Assembly (NCBI GenBank): GCA_903842345.1
Contig: CAIMLR010000023.1
Span: 124,001 to 188,000 of the forward strand
DNA: 64,000 bases
DNA from: an uncultured Myxococcales bacterium
Lineage (GTDB): Bacteria; Myxococcota_A; UBA9042
Reading direction: 5' to 3'
Shown here: in pieces, positions 1-12,500 of the stretch
Position numbering within the stretch: the first letter of the stretch is position 1
How the letters are laid out: every line of letters starts with the position of its first letter
The notes under the pieces: model-generated
Seen by the model: only the letters and a program-made list of their open reading frames with translations
The model's database searches: none
What the model was told of the DNA's origin: nothing
Position numbers and translations under genes: made by a program

Positions 1-284
1 CGGCACAGGCACCCCACGTGTTCGTGTACGCTGGGTCTGATCCACCTCGCCAAACGATCACGGTTCGCCTTGATGCTCAACCGCCCCTGTTGAGCGCAGA
101 TGCAAGGCGACCACACGGTTCGCAGCTACGAGCTGCGCGCCGATGCTGTCTGCGGCCCCCCCGTCGTCGACAACAATCAGTGACTGTTTGCGACTTCACG
201 GTCGCGAACAACAACCAGTGACGAGGTCTGGCGAACAACCGGGCAGTCTGGCGCAAGCTGGATGACCGAGAGTGCGCCGAACCG

Positions 285-348
285 CTCAGTGCGGGCCAGA
301 TTCAGTGCGAGCCGAAATCAGTGCGAGCCAGAACCAGTGCAAACTGGC
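285..348. repeat. Four degenerate 16-bp tandem repeats
   Basis: Four consecutive 16-base units share the core cagtgcgagcca: 285-300, 301-316, 317-332 and 333-348, the last the most diverged. A fifth weaker copy may precede them at 269-284. There are no spacers, so this is not a CRISPR array. The function is unknown. It may be a decayed repeat or a protein-binding site upstream of the giant gene. Confidence 0.6.
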
Positions 349-502
349 CCTGGCGCAAAGCTGGAGGCGGAAAGAAGCTGGAGCGGGTGTGAACTGAGCA
401 GCGTCAAATGGTCCGACTGCTGCGCCAAGGGGCATAGCGGTCAGACCAAATGAACCGTCCCTGTCTGCATGCGAACGTTGCGATCCCCTGCAACTCGTTG
501 CA

Positions 503-546
503 CCGATTAGAAATCGGGCTGTCGTGGAATCGGGCTAACCGACAGC
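503..546 (+). promoter_or_regulatory. Leader hairpins of giant gene
   Basis: Two inverted repeats sit just upstream of the giant coding region. A 6-bp stem (ccgatt 503-508 with aatcgg 512-517) is followed by a perfect 7-bp stem (gctgtcg 518-524 with cgacagc 540-546). The second stem ends about 20 bases before the Shine-Dalgarno sequence, so it could influence translation or mRNA stability of a 12-kb message. Alternatively it is a dyad operator. No experimental inference is possible from sequence alone. Confidence 0.35.
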
Positions 547-579
547 GGTCGTATGCCCATTCGGCCTAGGAGGATTGTA

Positions 580-3500
580 ATGCGAAATCAGCATGTTGGA
601 CGTGCTCCGCGCGTCGCGCTGTTCGCGGTTTTGCTCGTGTCGCTCTCGATGTGGGCTTGCCAGGATCCCCAACAGGAAGCGCCAAAGGACGCGACCGGCG
701 ACTTCGCACTCGGTGTCGACGGCGAATTCGGCGTCGAGACGTTTGCGTTGAGCGGCGGTAATCCGACGGCGACGTTCCTCCTGCCGACGACCACGGGCAA
801 CATCTACTACCTGGGCACGGGTGGCACGAACACGATCCCGGGATCGCCCTGTCAAGCGGGTCTGTGCGCGACGACGGGCACCGCCTGCACGGTTGCGACC
901 GACTGCTCGCCGTTCATCCAGCTCTCGGTCAGCAATTTCCCGCTGGGCGTAGGCCAGGGCGAGATCCACTGCCGCGTGAACGGCGGTGCGACCGTCTACA
1001 ACAGCAATCCGACCGCGCTGCCTGAGGCTTTCGTGCCCGGCAAGCCGGACATGGTGCTGATCTCCAACATCGGCTACACGCAGGGCCTCTACACCCTTGA
1101 GTGTGTCCTGGCCGATTCGACCGGCACCGAGCTGACCAATCCGGAAGCGCGCACGAAGCGTCCGGTTCAGCTGATCAGCGATCCGCTCGATCCGGGCAGC
1201 CCCAAGTGCAAGACGGACGCGGAGTGCGACGACGGCAACCTCTGCTCGGCTGAGATCTGCATCGCCGGCAAGTGCCAGTACCAGGCGATGGCCAACTGCT
1301 GCACGGACGACTGGTTCTGCGCGCCCGGCGAATCCTGCTTGAACCCGAACTCCCCGAATTCCAAGTGCTCGGCTTGCTTGGTCCAGGGCGACTGCGAAGA
1401 CGGCGTGAGCTGCACAGTTGACGCGTGCGATCTGACCGGCGCCAAGGGCAAGTGCACGCACACGCTCCCGACCGACACCTGCTGCGTCGGCTTTGCCAAG
1501 TGCGACGACGGCAAGCCCTGCACGATCGACAGCTGCGATCTCGCCTCCAGCACCTGCATCCACAACCAGCCCGCGGGTGCGTGCTGCCAGGACAGCGAAT
1601 GCCCCAGCACCGATCCGTGCAAGATCGGCGGTTGCATCGGCCTCCAGTGCCGCTTCGCCATCAACGGCGATCGCCAGGACTGCTGCTCGGACACGTACAA
1701 CAACTCCTGCGACGACAAGAACATCTGCACGATTGACTCCTGCGGCAACGCGCAGACGGGCGGTTGGACGCAGTGCAAGCACGACCCGAATCCCGCCTTC
1801 CCGCCGGGAACCTGCTGCCAGATCAACCCGGACTGCGCGGACGCCGATGGCTGCACCCAGGATATCTGCGTCAACAATCAGTGCCAGCACCCGCCGGTCA
1901 TTGAATGCTGCGCGTCGATCGCGGACTGCAACGACGGCAACATCTGCACCGTAGACACTTGCCCGCTCAACGCCGGCGAGACCAGCGGTTCCTGCGTGCA
2001 CAGCAAGACCGCGGAATGCTGCAACGTCAAGAACGACTGCAATGACGGAAAGTTCTGCACGACGGACAACTGCAACGTGGCCCAGCACCAGTGCCTGCAC
2101 ATGCAGACCGATCCGCTCTGCTGCGATCAGGATTCGCAGTGCACGGATGGCAAGCTCTGCACCGCGGACCTCTGCATCAACCACGGCTGCCTCTACCCGG
2201 TCGACGGCAACAAGCCGAACTGCTGCGAGCCCGGCAACACGACCTGTGACGACAAGGACCTGTGCACGATCGACAGCTGCAAGATCCAAACCGCTTGCGG
2301 CGGCGTGGGCGCGGAATCCGGCGATCTCGCGATCACCGGCGCCATGAACTTCATCTCGCCGATCGGCAACACGTACCAGGCGCAGTCCTTCGTCGCGACG
2401 CAGTCTGGCGTCCTCACGCATGTTGACCTGTATCTGAACACGAATACTGCGATCGGCGCGGTGGTTGAAGTGTCGCTTTACGACGCCTCGCCGTCGGCTG
2501 GTGGCAAGCTGCTGGGCGCGATGGCGACGCAGATCCTGCCGCCTTCGACCGGCACTTTCCAGAAGATCTCCGTCACGACCGTCGGCACGCCGATCGTTGC
2601 CGCGGGCACGACCTATTTCCTCATCTTCCATGCGAACAACGCGGCGATTACGGCAGAAGCCTACGACGCGAACGTGACCGACGTGTATCCCGGCGGTTCG
2701 TCGTGGAGCCCGGGCTACGATCCGACGACGACCTGGACGAACACGACCGCCGACTTCCACATCGCGACCTACGTCGCGCCGCAGCAGCCGGCTTGCGACG
2801 CGGACAACAACACCTGCGTCCACGTGCCCAACGGCGTCAACGGCTGCTGCAACACGCCGACCGACTGCGACGATCAGGATTGCCATACGTTGGACGTCTG
2901 CGGCTCGAACGCGCAGTGCATCCACAAGCCCAATCCGTACACGTGCGCGACGGCGCTTGATTGCGACGACGGCAACGGCTGCACGATCGACGCCTGCGAC
3001 CTGACGACCGGTTGCGGCGTCTGCACGCACAGCGCGGCCGAAGGCTGCTGCACGGGCGATGCGCAGTGCGACGACAAGCTCGTCTGCACCGCCAACAAGT
3101 GCGTCAACAACCAGTGCACGTTCCCGGCTGTCCCGAGCTGCTGCACGAGCGACGCCGACGCGCTGACCATCTGCGACGACGGCGATTCCTGCACGATCGA
3201 TTACTGCGCGTCCAACCAGTGCCACCACACGGCGCCGAAGAACGGTTGCTGCAAGAGCAACGCGGACTGCTTTGACGGCAACAAGTGCACCGCCGACATC
3301 TGCGACACGACCCAGCCGGTCGGCGATCACTACACCTGCATCTACACGGTCGCGGATCCGAACTGCACCGAGTGCACGGTGGAATCCGCGGTGGGTGGCA
3401 TCGACTGCCAGGACAACAACCTGTGCACCGCGGACTACTGCGACGCGGCCAACCACTGCCACAACTCCGCGATCAAGGACTGCTGCATCGACAAGTTCGA

Positions 3501-6500
3501 CTGCGACGACCACAACGATTGCACCGCCGACTACTGCACGGAACAGCACAGCTGCATCCACAGCGAGACGCAGGCCGGCATTCTCCTTTGCTGCAAGCCG
3601 GAGAGCCAGGACGTCGACTGCGCGTACCTGAACACGGAATGCCAGAAGGGCGTCTGCGTCGATTCGGGCAAGGGCAACGGCTCGACCGCGTGCGCGCCGC
3701 AGGATCAGGACATCTGCACCGTCAACATTGGCTACTGCCAGTCGTTTGAAACCAACACCACGCTGCACGGCATGGGCTGGAATCCGATGTTCGCGGACAA
3801 CTCGTCCACGACCAACTGGTCGGTCCAGCACACCGGCTCGCTTGGCCCGGATGGCTACGCCAACTTCTCCTGGACGCCGACCAAGACCAACTACGGCACG
3901 TGTCTGCAGTCGCCGATCATTCAGGCGGCCGGCGCGAAAAAGATCACGATGCAGTACGACCGCGCGTTCGAGTGGAATTCCAACTCGACGCAGATCACGA
4001 TTCTCGGCTCGCTTGACGGCGCCAACGCCGATTGGGCGACCGCCCAGGTCATCGACTCGGTCGTCGCGACCAACAACATCGGCCCGGAGACGCTCGACGT
4101 CACGCTGCCGACGACCCTGACTGGCTCCAACGGCCTCCGCCTCGCCTTCTGCATGCAGGGCGCGTCGACCTTTGACGTCACGTCCTTCAGCCTGGACAAC
4201 GTGTGCATCGTCAAGGGCAGCAAGCCGTCGATGGTCAAGTGCCCGGTCAACCAGGTCGTCCCGTTCCAGAACAAGAAGACGATTCCGCTCAAGGCCAAGG
4301 ATCCGGACGCTGACGCGATCCTCTCCTTCCAGATGGTCGAAGGCCCGTCCTTCATCACGCTGTCGAGCGCCCTGTATTTCTGGATCGATAAGTCGTGGAA
4401 CAGCACGATGACGATCAACCCGCTCACGACGGCGGACATCGGCACGCACACCGTCAAGATCAAGGTGACGGACGGCGCGCTGTACAGCATCTGCACGTTC
4501 AACGTGACGGTGACCTACAACGGCGGCTACCTCGTGCTCCGTCCGACGCAGGTGCCGACGGCCATGGGCGACGCGATCGTTGCGGGCCTCCACGCCGCTG
4601 CGCCGACCAAGGTTGTCCAGCACATCGATGACATCGGTCTGTACCCGGATTTCGCGCAGTTCGAGGCGGTGTTCCTCGTCCTCGGCGTCTACCCGGACAA
4701 CTTCCAGTTGGACGACGTGAGCGCCGCCAAGTTCCAGACTTACCTCGCCGGCGGCGGTCGCCTCTACATGGAAGGCGGCGACACGTGGGCCTATGACACG
4801 CCGACCGTCTTGCACGGATCGTTCAAGGTCAACGGCCTCGCGGACAGCGTCAATGAAGGCATCGCGCCCGACCTGCTCGGCCGCAGCATCTACAAGGATC
4901 TGAGCAAGCTGGTGAACGGCGTGCCGTACACCTACAACTTCGGCTTCAGCTTCTCGGACGCGTTCAACAACAACAACGACTCGATCTCGGCGAAGGACGA
5001 AATCCATCGCACGCAGAACATGTTGATGAGCAACGGCACCAACGACAAGCCGTGGGTCCAGGTCGGTCACGATGACGACGCGGGCTTCCGCACCGTCGCC
5101 TCCTCGATCCCGTTCGCCGGCGTCATGCCCGGCGCGCTCAGCAATGACCCGCCGTCCGCGATGATGGCGCGCATCCTCAACTTCTTTAACAACGGCTTCA
5201 TCGACTGCCTCGGCGACGCCGATTGCGACGACACCGACGACTGCACGGTGGACACCTGCTCCAAGGGCGAGTGCCTCTACCAGAACACCTGCACCTGCAA
5301 GAGCAACCAGCTCCTGGCCTGCGGCGACACGATTACGGTCGTGACCGGCGGCACGGGCTCGACCTCGTCGGTCAAGCAGTACGGCTGCGACACCAAGTTG
5401 TTCTACGGCAAAGAAATGGGCTACACGTTCTCGTCCACGACCTCGCGTCCGGCGACGTTGACCGTGAGCGGCGCGACCAATCCGGACGCCCGCGTCTTTG
5501 TGACCCGCACCGCTGTGGACGTTTGCGCGCCGCTGCAGTGCATCGCGGAAACCGGCAACGGCACCAAGAACTTCGCCGCGGCCGCCAATGAGGTCTACTA
5601 CATCATGGTGGACACGCCGACGGTCACCGCCACGCAGCTCACGCTGACCGTGACGTGCGGCGCGCCGGAAATCTGCAACGACGGCGTGGACAACAACGGC
5701 AACGGCCTTGTCGACTGCCAGGACCTCGCGTCCTGCTGCGGCGACGCGGCGTGCGGCGAAGTCTGCGACGGCGTGGACAACAACTGCGACGGCAAGATCG
5801 ACGAAGGGTGCGACGACGACGGCGACGGCTACTGCGACGTGGCGATGACGGTCGTCGGCAATCCGCCGATCTGCTCGGCTGGCATTGGCGACTGCAACGA
5901 CACCGTTGGCACGATTCACCCGGGTCAGCCGGACCTGTGCGGCAACCTGAAGGACGACAACTGCGACGGTCAGACGGACGAGGAGAACTCCACCGGCTGC
6001 ACGAATTATTGGGTCGACAGCGACAAGGACACGTTCGGCGGCGGCAATCCCAAGTGCTTGTGCCTGCCGAGCGCGAACTACCTCGTCACCAAGGGCGGCG
6101 ACTGCGACGACAACAACAAGAAGGTCAATCCGAGCCTCATCGAAATCTGCGGCAACAACATTGACGACAACTGCAACGGCACCCAGAACGACCAGAACGC
6201 CCAGGGCTGCACGGACTTCTACCTCGATCTCGATGGCGACGGCAGCGGCGCGAATTCAATTGGCAACACCGGCAAGCAGTGCCTCTGCGTCGCGGCTGGC
6301 AACTTCTCGGCGTCGGCGCCGGGCGACTGCAATGACGCGGATGCGTTCGTTCACCCGGGCGCGACGGAAATCTGCAACAACGTCGACGACAACTGCAACG
6401 GCCTCCTCGACGAAGGGTGCGACGACGACGTCGACGGCTACTGCGATGCGACGATGGGCTACGTGTCCATCGGCGTGACGAGCAAGCAGTGCGGCCAGGG

Positions 6501-9500
6501 CCCGGAAGGCTCCATTGTCTCCCTGCAATGCGAAGCGGGTCGAACCATCACCGCGGTCGACTTCGCCAGCTTTGGCAATCCGACGGGTATGTGCGGCACG
6601 TACAAGGCCGGCACCTGCTCGGGCGGGTCCGCGCTGCAAGCGATCAAGACGGCGTGCCTCGGCAAGTCCAACTGCTCCCTCACGGTGGCGTCTTCGCTCC
6701 TCGGCGACGGCTGCAGCGGCCAGGCCAAGACGCTCGACGTCCAGGTCACGTGCATGGGTTCTGGCGGCAGCGCGCCGGGCGTCTGCCCGGGCGGCCCCGG
6801 CGACACCAATGACAACGATCCGACCATCAATCCGGCCGGTCAGGAACTCTGCGACAACATCGACAACAACTCCAACGGCCAGGTCGATGAAGGCTGCGAC
6901 GACGACGGTGACCATTTCTGCGACTCCTCGATGATCGTCCTCGGCGCGCCGCTGGTTTGCCCGGCGGGCGGCGGCGACTGCAACGACACGAGCGCCATCA
7001 TCAATCCCGGTGTCCAGGAAGACTGCTTCACGGCGGACGACGACGACTGCGACGGCAACCTGAACAACCAGGACGCCCTCAACTGCACCGTCTTCTTCAG
7101 CGACGCGGACAACGACGGCTACGGCACCAAGTCGTTCAAGTGCTTCTGCAACGCGGTCAGCCTGTTCAAGGCCAAGAAGACGGCGGATTGCGCGGACAAC
7201 AACTCGCTCATCAACCCGGGCGTTGCGGAATCCTGCAACGGCATCGACGACGACTGCGATGGCGTTGTCGACAACGGCTGCGACGGCGACGGCGACGGCT
7301 ACTGCGCGACTGGCAAGACCATCACCGCCGGCACCTCCGCGTGCCCGAACGGCGGCGGCGACTGCGACGACGCGAACTTCAACGTCAACCCGGGCAAGAT
7401 CGAGATCTGCGGTGACGGCATCGACAACAACTGCAACGGGTCGCAAAACGACTCCGGCGCGCTGCTTTGCCAGACCTACTACGCGGACGTCGACCAGGAC
7501 GGCTACGGCACGGCGAGCTCCAAGTGCCAGTGCGCACCGTCGGGCAACTTCACCGCGTCCGTGAACGGCGACTGCAATGACGCCGCCGACACGGTCAATC
7601 CGGCGGCTGCGGAAATCTGCGACGGCATCGACAACAACTGCACGGCCGGCACGGACGAGAGCTGCGACAAGGACCTGGACGGCTACTGCGACGCGTCCAA
7701 GACGCTTGTTGGCACGCCGGCCATTTGCCCGAACGGCGGCGCGGACTGCAACGACAACAACGGCGCGATCCATCCGAACTTGCTGCAAGAAGTGTGCGAC
7801 AACGTCGATGATGACTGTGACGGCGTGGTCGACAACGGCTGCGACAAGGACGGCGACGGCTACTGCGATGCGACCTACGCGATCATCGCGCCGACGCCCG
7901 CGGTTTGCTCGAAGGGCGTCAATGACTGCGACGACTACGACAACACCGTGAATCCGGGCGCTCCGGAAATCTGCGGCAACACGAAGGACGACAACTGCAA
8001 CGGCAGCCAGAACGACATCGGCGCCACCAATTGCACGAACTTCTACCAGGACGCGGACAGCGACGGGTACGGCCTGAACGCGTCGAAGTGCTTGTGCACC
8101 GCGGCGGGCGCTTACAAAGCGACGACCGGCGACGATTGCGACGACACGCAGGCCAGCATCCATCCGAACCAGGCGGAGGACTGCGCGACGCCGGCCGACG
8201 ACAACTGCAACCTCGACACCAACGACGTGAACGCCACGGGTTGCACCGTGTTCGCGCTCGACGCTGACTCCGACGGTTACGGCCTCACCGGCTTGACCAA
8301 GTGCTATTGCGTGGGCGCCAACAAGTACACCGCGCTTCCGAGCGCCGGCGCCGACTGCAATGACAACCTCGCGACCGTTCACCCGGGCCAGGCCGAGAAG
8401 TGCAACGACATCGACGACAACTGCGTGAGCGGCGTCGACGAAGGCTGCAACGACGACGGCGACTTGTTCTGCGATTCGTCGATGACCACCGTCGGCTTCC
8501 CGAACATCTGCGCCGCCGGCGGCAATGACTGCAATGACACCAACGCGGCGATCAACCCCGGCCAGGCCGAGTTGTGCGACGGCGTCGACAACAACTGCAG
8601 CAGCACGACCGACGAAGGGTGCGACGACGACAAGGACTTCTACTGCGACGCCAACATGGTCATGGTCGGCACGCCGCCCATCTGCACCCTCGGCGGCAAC
8701 GACTGCAACGACACCAACAAGAACATCAATCCCGGCCAGCAGGAACAGTGCGCCACGACGTGGGACGACAACTGCGACGGTAGCAACAATGACATCAACG
8801 CCAACGGCTGCACGGCCTACGGCGTGGACATGGACGGCGACACGTACTCGGACAAGAACAAGCCGACCACGTGCTACTGCGTCTCGACCGGCACCAACAC
8901 CGGCACCAACCCCGGCGACTGCGATGACCTGAACAACCTCGTCCACCCGGGCTTGATTGAGATCTGCGACGGCAAGGACAACAACTGCAATGGCACGATC
9001 GACGAAGGCTGCGACGATGACGGCGACCACTGGTGCGACTCGACGATGACGACGATCGGCAAGCCGCCGATCTGCACCTTCGGCGGCGGCGACTGCAACG
9101 ACAGCCTCGCTTCCATCAACCCGGGCGTGAACGAAAACTGCGCGACCGGCGCGGACGACAACTGCAGCGGCGGCATCAACGATAACGGCGCCACCGGCTG
9201 CACGACGTTCTACCTGGACAACGACGGCGACCTGTACGGCGTGAGCGTCTCGCAGTGCACCTGCACGGCGGCCGGCAAGTACGTCATCAACACCGGCACC
9301 GGCGGCCTGCTCGGCGACTGCGACGACACCAACGCCGCCGTCAACCCCGGCAAGACGGAAGTCTGCGGCGACAACGTCGACAACAACTGCAACGGCACGC
9401 AAAACGACGTGAACGCAACGGGATGCGCGCTGTTCTACGTCGACGCGGACAAGGACGGCTACGGCCCGAGCTCCGGCGGCAGCGCTTGCCAGTGCTTCGC

Positions 9501-12500
9501 GCAGGGCACGTACGTGTCCTCGCTCAGCGGCGACTGCAACGATGCCAACGCGAGCGTCAATCCCGGTCAGGTCGAGAAGTGCGACAACCTGGACAACAAC
9601 TGCGCCACCGGCACGGATGAAGGCTGCGACGACGACGGTGACAAGTTCTGCGACGCCAACATGATCGTTGTCGGCGCTACCGGCACCATCACGGCCTGCA
9701 CCTTCGGCGCGGGCGACTGCGACGACACGTTGAACACCGTCTACCCGGGCCGCGCGGAAATCTGCGACAACGTCGACCAGAACTGCAACGGCGTGAAAGA
9801 CGAAGGTTGTGACGACGACAAGGATTCGTACTGCGACAAGACCATGACGGTCATCTACGCTTCCAACACCGTCTGCCCGCTCACCACTGGCGTCGGCACG
9901 TTGGACTGCGATGACACGACCGCGAGCGTCAATCCCGCCAAGGTCGAAATCTGCGACGGTCTCGACAACAACTGCAACGGCCTCACCGACGAGAACTGCG
10001 ACAAGGACGGCGACAAGTACTGCGATTCAGCGATGCAAACGGTCGGCAAGCCGGCGGCGTGCATCTTTGGCGGCGGTGACTGCAACGACACCATCGCGAC
10101 CGGCGCGGCGATCAACCCCGGCGCGGCGGAACTGTGCGACGGCATCGACAACAACTGCGTGGGCGGCATTGACGAGACGTGCAAGGACACCGACGGCGAT
10201 CACTACTGCGTCGGCGTGGTCGTGGGCACCCCGGCGGCTTGTTCGGCCGGCGGCGGCGACTGCGACGACAGCAACGCCAACGTTCACCCGGGCCAGCCGG
10301 AGAACTGCTCCACGCAGTACGACGACAACTGCGACGGGGTGATCAACCCGACGACCAACCTGATCCTCTCGACCCGCTTCTACACGGACGCGGACGCGGA
10401 CGGCTACGGTACGGGCGCGGGCCAGACCAGCTGCTACCAGACCGGCACGTTCACCTCGCTCGTCAACACCGATTGCGACGATACCAAGGCCGCGGTCAAC
10501 CCGTCCGCCCTGGAAGTCTGCGACGGCATCGACAACGACTGCAAGAACGGCGCGGACGGCGGTTGCGACGACGACTTGGACGGCTACTGCGACGCGGCGA
10601 TGCTCATGACGAGCACGGCCCTGTGCACCAACAGCCCCAAGCCGGCCGTCGGCGTCACCAAGGCTGGCGATGACTGCGCGGATGCGGGCACCGTCAACGG
10701 CGTGGTCTCCAACTTGTTGAACCCCGGCAAGCCGGAACTCTGCAACAACGCGGACGACAACTGCAGCGGCAAGATCGATGAAGGTTGCGACGACGACAAG
10801 GACGGCTACTGCGACTCCTCGATGACCGTCAGCCTCGGCTCGCCCGCGGTCTGCCCGGCCACCGTCAGCGCCGGCGCCGGCAATGACTGCAACGACCTCG
10901 ATGCCCTGATCAATCCGGGCGTCAAGGAAAACTGCACGACGGCCTACGACGACAACTGCGACGGCAGCCTCAACGCCGCCAACGCCAACGGTTGCACGAC
11001 GTTCTATCTGGACGCGGATGGCGACGGCTTCGGCATCACCGGCAGCACGGCGTGCCAGTGCGTGGCGTCGGCTTCCACACCGTTCTACCGCGCGACGGTT
11101 GGCGGTGACTGCAATGATGCGAGCAACACCGTGTTCCCGGGCGCGACTGAAATCTGCGACAACAAAGACAACAACTGCGATGCATTCTTGCAGGTGGACG
11201 AAGGTTGCGACGTGGACAAGGACGGCTATTGCGCCCTCGGCAAGACGGTCACGGTCAACACGGTTTGCCCGAACCAGGCGACTGGCATCGGCACGGACTG
11301 CGACGACACCAACAAGTTGATCAACCCGGGTGCCACGGAAATCTGTGACAACCAGGACAACAACTGCGTCAGCGGTACCGATGAAGCGTGCAACGCCGAT
11401 GGCGACGCGTACTGCAGCTCGGCCAAGGTCACGGTCGGCACGCCGACGGTGTGCTCGTCGGGCGGTGGCGACTGCAATGACGCCAACGTCAACATCAACC
11501 CGGGCAAGCCCGAGGTCTGCAACGGCCTGGACGACAACTGCAACGGCTTGACGGACGACAGCCCGACCAACGGCACGCTGTTCTACTTCGATGGCGACCA
11601 GGACGGCGAGCCGATCAACAGCAACAAATCGCTGTGCGCGGCCTCGGGCTTCTGGAGCTACAGCGTTGCCGTCAAGGGCGCGCCGAGCGTGTATGACTGC
11701 GACGACAACGGTTTGGCTTGCGGCGCGAACTGCAACCACACGTTGACGGAGAACCGCTGCGACGGCTACGACAACAACTGCAACGCGACCGTCGATGAAG
11801 GCTGCAATGGGGACGCGGACGGCTACTGCACCTCGGCGCTGACGACCGTGAAGAACGCGACCACGGGTTTGTGGCCGGCGATCTGCACGTCAGGCGGCGG
11901 CGACTGCAACGACGGCAACAGCGGCATCAAGCCCAACGCGACGGAGCTCTGCAACAACGTCGACGACAACTGCAACGGCCAGACGGACGAGCAGGCCAGC
12001 GCCTCGTGCGCCAACCTGTTCCCGAACGCGACGGGCGTGTGCAGCGTGGGCGCGTGTGTCCAGGCGACGTGCAAGACGGGCTACGTCGACACCAACCTGA
12101 GCCTCGCGGGTTGCGACTGCTACGCGGTTGACCAGTACGAGAACGCGCAATCGCCCACGTACTTGAACAATGACTCGTGCGGTGGCGCCAGCACCAACCT
12201 CGGCACGTTGTACGACGGCACGACGGGCAACAACACGTTGAACTCGGGCACGTTGATCAGCATCACGGGCATCGTGGCGGACACCAACGACCACGACTGG
12301 TTCACCTTCTACGGTCAGGACTACGGCGACGGCAACGGCGGCTGCGATCACTACAACGTCCGCGCGGTCTTCTCGCCCGCAGTGTCCGGCGTCGTGTTCG
12401 ACATCTACCGCGGCGGCTGCCCGCCCAGCGCGACTCCGCCCGCTGGCTCCGCGGCCTTCCAGTCCGCGCCCGGTTGGCCCAATGGCGCCGGCGGCGCTTC

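Larger units (their letters stand above)
1..567. other. Non-coding left flank with short repeats
   Basis: No convincing gene is visible in this stretch. Two short open frames (about 67 and 63 codons at 18-221 and 262-453) have no ribosome-binding site and Arg/Ser/Pro-rich low-complexity translations, so I treat them as chance. The stretch contains degenerate repeats: a 16-bp tandem unit (285-348), two near copies of tggcgcaagctgga (249-262 and 351-364) and two of aacaaycagtgac near 170 and 210. The last 70 bases are the probable leader of the giant gene. I see no clear promoter. Confidence 0.5.

Noticed and set aside
285-348. 16-bp repeats considered as a CRISPR array
   Set aside because: The units are contiguous with no unique spacers, are degenerate, and no cas gene is present.
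18-453. Two short plus-strand open frames (67 and 63 codons)
   Set aside because: No Shine-Dalgarno sites, low-complexity translations and overlap with tandem repeats.
535-5919. A 1794-codon open frame on the minus strand opposite the giant gene
   Set aside because: The sense gene is built almost only from GAC, AAC, GGC and TGC codons, whose complements contain no stop triplets, so a long antisense frame arises by composition. The translation is repetitive Arg/Ala/Val with no start signal or known motif.
6256-9402. A 1048-codon minus-strand frame, and a similar one at 10027-11739
   Set aside because: Same cause: antisense of the MopE repeats. The translations are Val/Ala/Arg-rich shadows of the sense periodicity.
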